Assembly: GCF_005233835.1 (NCBI RefSeq)
Contig: NZ_SZQA01000006.1
Coordinates: 62,001-126,000, forward strand
Direction: 5' to 3'
DNA: 64,000 bases
Origin: Herbidospora galbida
Lineage (GTDB): Bacteria > Actinomycetota > Actinomycetes > Streptosporangiales > Streptosporangiaceae
Below, one piece after another: positions 49,577 through 56,589 of the stretch (within the stretch, counting starts at the first letter, position 1; every line of letters begins with the position of its first letter). The notes beneath the pieces were generated by a model, which had not been told where the DNA came from, did no database searches, and was given only the letters and a program-made list of their open reading frames with translations. Position numbers and translations under genes: made by a program.

Positions 49577-49908
49577 CAAGCCCCCTCCTGGAATTCGCCG
49601 AATTCACAAGCGGTCTTTTTCGGCGCGTCTTCCATAGGCAAGAGAATGCGCAATGAGGCCCCCGAAAAGAAAAGCGATCCCCCGTCTCGCCGCCAATACT
49701 AAAGGCCACCCCACGGTCACGCAATGGTCATTCCCAGTGCCCGCGATATCCCGAAATCGACCATTAAGCACGGGAAATGTCCGGGCCCGGCCGCCGCGGC
49801 CCCGTCCACCGGGAAGGCACGAAAGTTGAGTAGGGGGATACTCAATCGCCCGCCGGCGGCCCGGTGCTCCGATGTGCCCAAGGCCAGGAGTACGCCAGGA
49901 GGACTCGC
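49577..49908. promoter_or_regulatory. Divergent intergenic region between MIB and eCIS genes
   Basis: 332 bp without a gene. It contains an inverted repeat TTGAGTA-GGGGGA-TACTCAA at 49826-49845, 64 nt before the sheath start, and two GAATTC sequences near the cyclase start. The repeat is placed as an operator for the eCIS operon. The Shine-Dalgarno sequence AGGAGG at 49897-49902 precedes the sheath ATG. Otherwise I see nothing. Confidence 0.45.
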
Positions 49909-51801
49909 ATGCCGGATTATCGGGCGCCAGGTGTCTACGTCGAGGAACTGTCCGCCGCCGGGCCGGTCTCCGGTGTCGGCACCAGCACGGCCGCCTTCAT
50001 CGGACCGGCACTGCGCGGCCCGACCGGGCAACCGACGAAGATCACCAACTGGACCCAGTTCACGGCCCAGTTCGGCGACTACATCAACGCGCCGAGGCGT
50101 TATCTGGCGCACGCCGTCCGCGGCTTCTTCGACAACGGCGGCGGCGTCGCCTACGTGACGAGGGTGGGCACGGCGACGCGTGCGGCCCTGGAACTGAAAG
50201 ACCGGGGCAACCCGGCCGCGACGGCGCTGGTCGTCCGCGCCCGCGAGGACGGACCGGCCGGCAACGCCATCAAGGTGGCCGTCCGCGCGGCCCAGGTCGT
50301 GCCCGACGCCAAGGTCCTGCAGGTCAAGGTCGAGGGCGCGTCCGCCACCGGCGACGTCGTCACCCTGCCCACCGCCGACGACGCCCGCAAGTTCGCGCCC
50401 GGTGACCTGGTCGACGTGGGCGGCACGGTCGCGGAGGTCAGCCGGGTGCGCGGCAGGGAACTCGTGCTCACCGCCCCGCTGGCCGCCCCCGTCGACAACA
50501 AGCCGGTCCGCACCGCCGACCTCCGGCCGGGCCAGCGGCGGTTCAGAGTCGACAAGCCCAAGGGCATCGAGCGGGGCACCGTGCTCACCCTCAAGCACGA
50601 GGCCGTCACCGAGACGGTGATCGTCGAACGGGTGAGCGGCGACACCGTGGAGATCGGCGGCGCGCTGACCGGCACCTACGCCGCCCCGCCGGCGGTCACC
50701 TCCTCCGAGTTCTCACTCGACGTCGTGGCGCCGAACGGCGTCCTGACCGCCTTCGACAACCTGTCGATGGATCCCCGCCACAGCCGCCACTTCGCGGGCG
50801 TGGTGGCCTCGCCGCTGGTCGACGTCGAACTCCCGGCCGAACCCGGCCTCCAGGCGCCCCCCGCCAACCTCCCCGTGGCGAAGGCCGCGACCGCGCTGGC
50901 CGGCGGCACGGCCGACCGTCCCGACGGCGTCGACGCGACCTCCTACGAGAGGGCCCTGGCCGCGCTCGAACGGGTCGGCGACGTCACGATCGTGTGCGTC
51001 CCCGACGCGGTCACGCTCCCCGGCGTCCAGCAGAAGGTGGTCGAGCACTGCGAGAAGATGGGCGACCGGTTCGCCGTCCTCGACGCGCCTGACGCGGCCT
51101 CCCCGCTGGCGGCCGGCGGCGTGCTCGACCGCCGGGAGCTGCTGACCTCCGACCGCGGCTACGCCGCCGTCTACTACCCCTGGCTGGTGATCGCCGACCC
51201 GGCGGGCCGGGGCACTCTCGCCGTCCCGCCGTCGGGCCACCTCGCCGGGGTCTACGCCCGGAGCGACGCCCGTCAGGGCGTGCACAAGGCGCCCGCCAAC
51301 GAGACGGTGACCGGCGCGTCCGGGGTGACACGGGCGCTCGACGTCGCCGAGCAGGGGGAGCTCAACGACGCCGGGGTGAACGTCATCCAGACCTTCGCCG
51401 GGAACGCCCGCCCGGTGGTCTGGGGTGCCCGGACCACCGCGCCGAGGCACGAGACGGCCTGGCGCTACATCAATGTCCGGCGGCTGTTCCTCTTCCTGGA
51501 GGAGTCGCTGCGGGAGGGGCTGCGCTGGGTGGTCTTCCAGCCCAACGACCTGTCTCTGCGCAAACGCGTCGAACGGACGGTCGGCGAGTTCCTCACCCGG
51601 GTGTGGACCGACGGAGCGCTGTTCGGGGCGACCGCCGACGAGGCGTTCTACGTGAAGGTCGACGACGAGAACAACCCGGCCGAGGTGCGTGACCTCGGGC
51701 GGCTGGTGGTGGACATCGGGGTGGCGCCGGTCCGGCCCGCGGAGTTCGTGGTGATCCGGATCGGCATGTCGCAGGGCGGCTCCCAGGTACGGGAAGGCTA
51801 G
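49909..51801 (+). CDS. eCIS contractile sheath protein
   Basis: A 630-residue tail-sheath protein. Its N-terminus MPDYRAPGVYVEELSAAGPV and C-terminal domain (WRYINVRRLFLFLEESLREG, KRVERTVGEFLTRVWTDGAL, FYVKVDDENNPAEV, VRPAEFVVIRI) are hallmarks of phage and eCIS sheaths. The middle (about 95-260) is a large insertion of beta strands. It is the first gene of a long plus-strand operon that continues with tube, baseplate and spike genes. Only one sheath gene is present, as in the actinobacterial CIS clusters. Confidence 0.92.
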   Translation: MPDYRAPGVYVEELSAAGPVSGVGTSTAAFIGPALRGPTGQPTKITNWTQFTAQFGDYINAPRRYLAHAVRGFFDNGGGVAYVTRVGTATRAALELKDRGNPAATALVVRAREDGPAGNAIKVAVRAAQVVPDAKVLQVKVEGASATGDVVTLPTADDARKFAPGDLVDVGGTVAEVSRVRGRELVLTAPLAAPVDNKPVRTADLRPGQRRFRVDKPKGIERGTVLTLKHEAVTETVIVERVSGDTVEIGGALTGTYAAPPAVTSSEFSLDVVAPNGVLTAFDNLSMDPRHSRHFAGVVASPLVDVELPAEPGLQAPPANLPVAKAATALAGGTADRPDGVDATSYERALAALERVGDVTIVCVPDAVTLPGVQQKVVEHCEKMGDRFAVLDAPDAASPLAAGGVLDRRELLTSDRGYAAVYYPWLVIADPAGRGTLAVPPSGHLAGVYARSDARQGVHKAPANETVTGASGVTRALDVAEQGELNDAGVNVIQTFAGNARPVVWGARTTAPRHETAWRYINVRRLFLFLEESLREGLRWVVFQPNDLSLRKRVERTVGEFLTRVWTDGALFGATADEAFYVKVDDENNPAEVRDLGRLVVDIGVAPVRPAEFVVIRIGMSQGGSQVREG

Positions 51802-51803
51802 AG

Positions 51804-52247
51804 ATGGCACAGACAGGGGTGCGGGTCGACCCGTACGTCAACTTCAACTTCCTGGTCGAGCTCGACGGCATCGCCCAGGCCAGCTTCATGGAGTGCACCG
51901 GCATCGAGTCGGTGACCGAGGTCGTCGAGACCCGGGAGGGCGGCCACAACACGACCGTCCGGAAGAGCCCCGGCAAGACCACCTATTCCGACCTCACCCT
52001 CAAATGGGGGCTGACCGACTCCAGCGAGTTGTGGGAGTGGCGGCAGTCGATCATCCAGGGGCGGGTGCTGCGCAAGAACGGGTCGATCGTCGTCTACGAC
52101 CTGGCCAACCGCAGTGAGGTGGCCCGCTGGAACTTCGTCGACGCCTGGCCCACCAAGTGGGAGGGCCCCGCGTTCAACGCCACCGGCCACGAGGTCGCGG
52201 TCGAGACCCTCGTCCTCGTGCACGAGGGCATCACCAGGGCGGAGTGA
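51804..52247 (+). CDS. eCIS inner tube protein
   Basis: A 147-residue Hcp/gp19-like tube subunit: YVNFNFLVELDGIAQASFME, GIESVTEVVETREGGHNTTV, KSPGKTTYSDLTLKWGLTDS, ELWEWRQSII. It assembles as hexameric rings inside the sheath. ATG 51804 is 2 nt after the sheath stop. Confidence 0.9.
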   Translation: MAQTGVRVDPYVNFNFLVELDGIAQASFMECTGIESVTEVVETREGGHNTTVRKSPGKTTYSDLTLKWGLTDSSELWEWRQSIIQGRVLRKNGSIVVYDLANRSEVARWNFVDAWPTKWEGPAFNATGHEVAVETLVLVHEGITRAE

Positions 52248-52249
52248 CC

Positions 52250-52696
52250 ATGTCGGGCTTCAGCACGGAGCACGAGTTCAGGCTGCCACTGGGCTACCTC
52301 GACGCCGACGGCACGCTCCACCGCGACGGGGTGATGCGGCTCGCCACGGCGGCCGACGAGATCCTGCCGATGAAGGATCCCCGGGTGCGGGCGCTGCCGA
52401 CGTACCTGATCGTGATCCTGCTCGCCCGTGTGGTGGTGCGGCTGGGCACGTTGCCCCAGGTCGATCCGGGCGTGGTCGAAGGGCTGTTCTCCCAGGACCT
52501 GACCTATCTGCAGGAGCTCTACAACCGCGTCAACGGGCTGACGCCGCCCGCGGTCGCGGTGACCTGCCCCCACTGCGAGGCCGGGTTCGAGATGGAGGCC
52601 CCGCTGCCGGGGGAATCCGCGGCTACCCCCTGGAACGGGTCTACCAGGAGGTCGCCCAACTCGGACGTCACGTCCACTGGACCCACACCGAGCTGA
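52250..52696 (+). CDS. Baseplate-hub chaperone-like protein (T4 gp26-type)
   Basis: A 148-residue frame. The first 115 residues match the T4 baseplate-hub chaperone family (LPLGYLDADGTLHRDGVMRL, TAADEILPMKDPRVRALPTY, LIVILLARVVVRLGTL, LFSQDLTYLQELYNRVNG) and include CPHC. The last 30 or so residues from GESAATP onward look out of frame: another frame there encodes a DUF6760-like sequence. The natural end is therefore probably near 52610, by loss of a stop/start pair or by frameshift. Confidence 0.75.
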   Translation: MSGFSTEHEFRLPLGYLDADGTLHRDGVMRLATAADEILPMKDPRVRALPTYLIVILLARVVVRLGTLPQVDPGVVEGLFSQDLTYLQELYNRVNGLTPPAVAVTCPHCEAGFEMEAPLPGESAATPWNGSTRRSPNSDVTSTGPTPS

Positions 52697-52764
52697 TGAA
52701 CCTTGACCACGACGAGCGGCGGCGCTGGCTGGCGACCGTGCTCGCGCAGGCCGAGAGGGGGTGA
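52615..52764 (+). CDS. DUF6760-like small eCIS protein, no canonical start
   Basis: A frame reading IRGYPLERVYQEVAQLGRHV, HWTHTELMNLDHDERRRWLA, VLAQAERG matches the DUF6760 pattern of small eCIS-associated proteins. No ATG, GTG or TTG precedes the domain in this frame for at least 100 nt; ATC 52615 next to GGGGGA is the nearest possibility. Alternatively it is the end of the chaperone reading frame reached by a -1 shift on the five-G run at 52609-52613. Its stop overlaps the DUF4157 start as GTGA. Confidence 0.55.
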   Translation: MRGYPLERVYQEVAQLGRHVHWTHTELMNLDHDERRRWLATVLAQAERG

Positions 52765-53639
52765 CCGCGATGGGGACACCGGTGGAGACATTGGGAGAAC
52801 GGCTGGCCGGGCGGGCCCGTGAGCTGCGGGGCCGCAGAACGGTCGTCCCGGCCTGGCTGCCGGCGCTCGCGCCGATGCTCGATCGGGCGCGTTCGCTGCC
52901 GATGCCCGACGACAGCCCCCGGCGGCGGGTCGAGGCGCGCGTCGCCGCCGTCGACCGGCCCCGGCCGGCGCCGGAGTGGCCCGCCGGGATGCCGCTGCGC
53001 GGGGACCTGCGTGAGCGGCTGGTGCCCGTGGTCGGTCCCGCGATCGACCGGGTCCGCGTCCACACCGGCGAACGGGCCGGGCAGGTCGCGGCGGCCCACC
53101 ACGCCGAGGCCGTGACCATCGGCACCGAGATCTTCCTCGGCCCGCAGGCCGGTCCCGACGACGTGGCGCTGCTCGCGCACGAGGTCTGGCACGCCACCGA
53201 ACCGGCCCGTGGCGGCGGAGCGGGCCACCGGTCGACCGAGCGCGGCGTGGCCGAGGAGGAACTGCTCGCCCTCGCCGTCGAGCACCGCTTCCTCGACGGG
53301 CCGCCGTCCGTGCGGGGCCGATCCCCGGGAGCCGCCCCGCCACCCGTGCCGTCGTCACCCTCCGGCGTGCCGGTGCCGTTCCGGTCGGCCGGGCCGCCCC
53401 TGCCACCCGGGCCACCCGGGCAACCCGTGTCATCCGGACCGGCGCCGATCGCCGCCGTCGGTCCCGCCGGCCAGCCCATGGCGGCGCGACCCGGACGCCA
53501 CCCGGAGACGCCCACCGCCGCGCTCGACCCCGGGGCGCTGCACGCGATGGTGCGCGAGGTGGTCAGGGGCGAGCTGCTCGACCAGGCCACCCGGCGGCTA
53601 CGGGCCGACCTGTCGATCGAGCTGGAACGGGGGGCGTGA
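52761..53639 (+). CDS. DUF4157 domain protein with HExxH motif (eCIS-associated)
   Basis: A 292-residue protein. Residues 85-150 carry a DUF4157-type zinc-protease-like motif: VRVHTGERAGQVAAAHHAEA, VTIGTEIFLGPQ, LLAHEVWHATE with HEVWH at 140-144. DUF4157 proteins accompany many eCIS and are proposed maturation or effector-loading factors. Residues 155-245 are Pro-rich and disordered, then a short helical tail. GTG 52761 overlaps the upstream stop. Whether the protease site is active is unknown. Confidence 0.74.
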   Translation: MTAMGTPVETLGERLAGRARELRGRRTVVPAWLPALAPMLDRARSLPMPDDSPRRRVEARVAAVDRPRPAPEWPAGMPLRGDLRERLVPVVGPAIDRVRVHTGERAGQVAAAHHAEAVTIGTEIFLGPQAGPDDVALLAHEVWHATEPARGGGAGHRSTERGVAEEELLALAVEHRFLDGPPSVRGRSPGAAPPPVPSSPSGVPVPFRSAGPPLPPGPPGQPVSSGPAPIAAVGPAGQPMAARPGRHPETPTAALDPGALHAMVREVVRGELLDQATRRLRADLSIELERGA

Positions 53640-54259
53640 TCGTGGCGGTCCAACTGGCCAAGGCGCTGATCGTCGACACCCACACGGGTGACCGCATGCC
53701 GGTCATGTACAACCCCGACGAATACCGCATCGAGCAGGGCAACGAGCTGGCCGAGATCGGGATCCCGGGGCTGGCCGCGTCGCCGGTGCAGTACGTCCGG
53801 GGCCGCGCCAGAACCCTGACGATGGACCTGTTCTTCGACACCTACGAGCGGCAGACCGACGTGCGGGCCTTCACCAACCGGCTGGCCGGGCTGCTCAGGC
53901 CCGCGCCCAGGAGCTTCGCTCCCCCGGTTCTGCTGTTCGTGATGGGCCGCTTCTCGTTCCGGTGCGTGCTGGCCGAGGCCGACCAGCGGTTCACCATGTT
54001 CCTGCCCGACGGTACGCCGGTGCGGGCCCGCGTGTCGGTCGCGTTCCGCGAGTTCACCGAGGTCGAGGTGGAGACGCGGCGCGGCTTCTTCGCCGGCCCG
54101 CCGACGCTCCACGACATCACCGACCGCGACACGCTGCCCGGCCTGGCCGCGACCTATCTGGGCGACCCCGGCCGCTGGCGGGAGATCGCCGACGCCAACG
54201 ACCTGCTCGACCCGCTGCGCCTGCGCCTCGGCAGGCCCCTCGTCATCCCGGAGCGGTGA
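53636..54259 (+). CDS. eCIS tube-adaptor protein with LysM
   Basis: A 207-residue protein. Residues 1-145 form the tube-initiator fold (VMYNPDEYRIEQGNELAEIG; GRARTLTMDLFFDTYERQTD). Residues 155-207 form a LysM-like module (LPGLAATYLGDPGRWREIAD, NDLLDPLRLRLGRPLVIP). This matches the Afp7/gp53-like linker between tube and hub. The start overlaps as GTGA and the end overlaps the next ATG as TGATG. Confidence 0.85.
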   Translation: MIVAVQLAKALIVDTHTGDRMPVMYNPDEYRIEQGNELAEIGIPGLAASPVQYVRGRARTLTMDLFFDTYERQTDVRAFTNRLAGLLRPAPRSFAPPVLLFVMGRFSFRCVLAEADQRFTMFLPDGTPVRARVSVAFREFTEVEVETRRGFFAGPPTLHDITDRDTLPGLAATYLGDPGRWREIADANDLLDPLRLRLGRPLVIPER

Positions 54260-55815
54260 TGGACACCTTCGCGCCCCGGGCCGACGTCCGGATCAGCGGC
54301 GTCACTCTCTCCGCCGATGTCAGCCGCCACCTGCTCAGCGTGCGCTACGACAACTCGCTGGAACTGGCCGACATGTTCACCGTCGTGCTGGACAACAGCG
54401 GGCACCGCTTCACCGACTCCCCGCTCTTCGACCTGGGCAAGGACGTCGAGATCCACCTCGGCTACGGCGACCGGCTCACCCCGATGATGCTGGGCGAGAT
54501 CGCCTCCATCGAGCCCGACTTCCCCGAATCGGGCGCCCCGACGATCACCATCAGGGGCTACGACAAGTCCCACCGGCTGCGCCACGAGATGCCCGACCGC
54601 CCGGCGTTCCGGTTCAGCAACGACAGCGCCGTCGCCGCCCAGATCGCGCTGGAGGCCGGGCTGATCCCGGTCGTCGACCCGGCGCCGTTCGCCCACACGG
54701 TGCTGCACCGCTCCTCCACCGACATGGCCCTGCTCAAGGAACGGGCCGCCGCCAACTTCTTCGACGTGTACGTCTGGTGGGACAAGCTCTACTTCCGCTT
54801 CCCCCGCCCGCAGACCGAGGCCCCGGTCCTGGAGTGGGGTGTCAACCTGTCGTCGCTCAGCCCGAGGGTGAGCAATTCGGGCATGGCCGGGCTCCAGGTC
54901 GTCCGGGGCTACAGCCAGGAGCTGGCGCAGAGCATCGTCGGCGTGATGAGCGCCACCGCGCTCGACCTCGACTCGATCCTCGAACGAATGGGCAGCGCCG
55001 CGCTCGGGGCGCTGACCGGGCTCGGCCGCCGGGTCGTGCGCGGCCGGCCGGTCACCACCCCGCTCGACGCCGTCGCGCTGGCCAAGGCCCTGCTGCAGCA
55101 GCTCCTCGAAGGTCTCTACGAAGCCAGCGGCACCTGCGTCGGCCTGCCCGAGCTGCGGGCGGGCCGGTTCGTCGCGATCCGCGGCGTGGGGAAGAGGTTC
55201 AGCGGCATGTACCGCCTCAAGCGGGTCGTGCACACCCTCGACGGGCGGGGGTACCGCACCGAGTTCGAGGTCACCCAGAAGGCCGGCGCCCATGTCGTCC
55301 AGCTGCTGCGCAAGGCGCTGTCGGAGGACCCGCCGCCAGACCGGGGCGAGTCTCCGCAGGGGGTGGCGGTCGCCGAGGTGGTGGCCGCCGACCCGATCCG
55401 CTACCAGGTCATGATCCGGTTCCCCTGGTTCTCCGACATCCCCGACGTGGTGGCGGCGCCGGTGGCGACCCCGATGGCGGGCTCGGGGGCGGGCCTGTTC
55501 TGCCTGCCCGATCCGGGCGACCAGGTGCTGGTGGCCTTCGAGCACGGAGACTTCAACCGGCCGTACGTCATCGGCTCCCTGTGGAGCGTCACCACCCCCA
55601 AACCGGTCACCAGCCCGATCAACACGGTCCGGCGGATCCAGAGCCCCGGCGGCCACAGCATCACCCTCGACGACACCCCCGGCCTGGAGAAGATCGTCAT
55701 CGAGCACTCCACGGGCAGCTCCCTGACCTTCACCTCCACCGGAAACCTGGAGATCGTCGCCAACAACGTCACCGTGAAGGTGACCGGGACCATGGACGTG
55801 AGCAGGGGGATATGA
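54259..55815 (+). CDS. eCIS spike/hub protein (gp27-gp5/VgrG-like)
   Basis: A 518-residue protein. The N-terminal half (about 1-340) is the gp27/late-control-D hub (FAPRADVRISGVTLSADVSR; TIRGYDKSHRLRHEMPDRPA; LKERAAANFFDVYVWW). The C-terminal part has the gp5-type OB domain PDPGDQVLVAFEHGDFNRPY and a beta-helix-like repeat tail (SITLDDTPG, SSLTFTSTGNLEIVANNV). It forms the base of the puncturing device. Its stop overlaps the PAAR-like start as ATGA. Confidence 0.88.
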   Translation: MDTFAPRADVRISGVTLSADVSRHLLSVRYDNSLELADMFTVVLDNSGHRFTDSPLFDLGKDVEIHLGYGDRLTPMMLGEIASIEPDFPESGAPTITIRGYDKSHRLRHEMPDRPAFRFSNDSAVAAQIALEAGLIPVVDPAPFAHTVLHRSSTDMALLKERAAANFFDVYVWWDKLYFRFPRPQTEAPVLEWGVNLSSLSPRVSNSGMAGLQVVRGYSQELAQSIVGVMSATALDLDSILERMGSAALGALTGLGRRVVRGRPVTTPLDAVALAKALLQQLLEGLYEASGTCVGLPELRAGRFVAIRGVGKRFSGMYRLKRVVHTLDGRGYRTEFEVTQKAGAHVVQLLRKALSEDPPPDRGESPQGVAVAEVVAADPIRYQVMIRFPWFSDIPDVVAAPVATPMAGSGAGLFCLPDPGDQVLVAFEHGDFNRPYVIGSLWSVTTPKPVTSPINTVRRIQSPGGHSITLDDTPGLEKIVIEHSTGSSLTFTSTGNLEIVANNVTVKVTGTMDVSRGI

Positions 55816-56207
55816 GCGACGAGGTGCTGACCACCGCGAGTGGCCTCACGTGTGACCACCGGGGAACGGCGACCCCCGCGGCGACGCATCCGCTCACCGT
55901 GGGCGCAACCGCCGTCGTTCTGACGCAGGCCGACCTGCTCGCCGCCGGGGTGACCGCCTGCGTACAGGTCGACGACTCCTCCAGCGCGCCACCGACCAAG
56001 AAGTGCCGGAAGGTGCTCCAGCTCGACGCCGGCATGTCCACCTGCCTGACGGTGGGCGGCGTGCCGGTCCTCGTCACGACGGGCTTCCTCGCGGTGACCG
56101 ACGGCCTGAACAAGACCCCCTCGGTCCCCCCGCCCGCCCCACCGGCCACGCCGCTCTCCGCGCGCCTGGCCGCACAGGCCGGTCAGACCGTGCTGAAGGG
56201 AGCCTGA
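55812..56207 (+). CDS. PAAR-like spike-tip protein
   Basis: A 131-residue protein, MSDEVLTTASGLTCDHRGTA, with several Cys and a Pro-rich tail (PSVPPPAPPATP). Position directly after the spike, and the repeated short strands with Gly/Thr, suggest a PAAR-like tip that would sharpen the spike. The PAAR motif is not obvious, so the call rests mainly on position and length. Four Cys (CDH, CVQ, KKCRK, TCLT) could bind a metal at the tip. Confidence 0.6.
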   Translation: MSDEVLTTASGLTCDHRGTATPAATHPLTVGATAVVLTQADLLAAGVTACVQVDDSSSAPPTKKCRKVLQLDAGMSTCLTVGGVPVLVTTGFLAVTDGLNKTPSVPPPAPPATPLSARLAAQAGQTVLKGA

Positions 56208-56208
56208 A

Positions 56209-56589
56209 ATGGACGGCAGAGGCGTCGCCTTCCCGGTACGCGTCGACGAGACCGGCGGGATCGCCGAGTCGGCCGGCGCGGAACGTATCCGGCAGTCGAT
56301 CCTGGTCATCCTGGGCACCCGGCCCGGCGAGCGCATCATGCGCCCCGACTTCGGCTGCGAACTCCACGACCTGGCCTTCGCCCCGAACACCCCGGCCACC
56401 GCCAACCTGGCCCGCCACTACGTCGAGTCGGCGCTGGCACGGTGGGAGCCGCGCATCGAGGTCACCGGCGTCGGCGTCGGCAACGACCTGGAGGCCGCCG
56501 CGCTGATGATCGCCGTCACCTACCGAATCCGGAGTGCGGGCGACGAACGCACCCTCACTCTCCCGTTCTCCCTGGAGCAGCCGTCATGA
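56209..56589 (+). CDS. eCIS baseplate wedge protein (gp25-like)
   Basis: A 126-residue GPW/gp25 protein. The signature is VILGTRPGERIMRPDFGCEL followed by HDLAFAPN, with the closing VTYRIRSAGDERTLTLPF. It nucleates sheath assembly at the baseplate. The stop overlaps the next ATG as ATGA. Confidence 0.9.
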   Translation: MDGRGVAFPVRVDETGGIAESAGAERIRQSILVILGTRPGERIMRPDFGCELHDLAFAPNTPATANLARHYVESALARWEPRIEVTGVGVGNDLEAAALMIAVTYRIRSAGDERTLTLPFSLEQPS

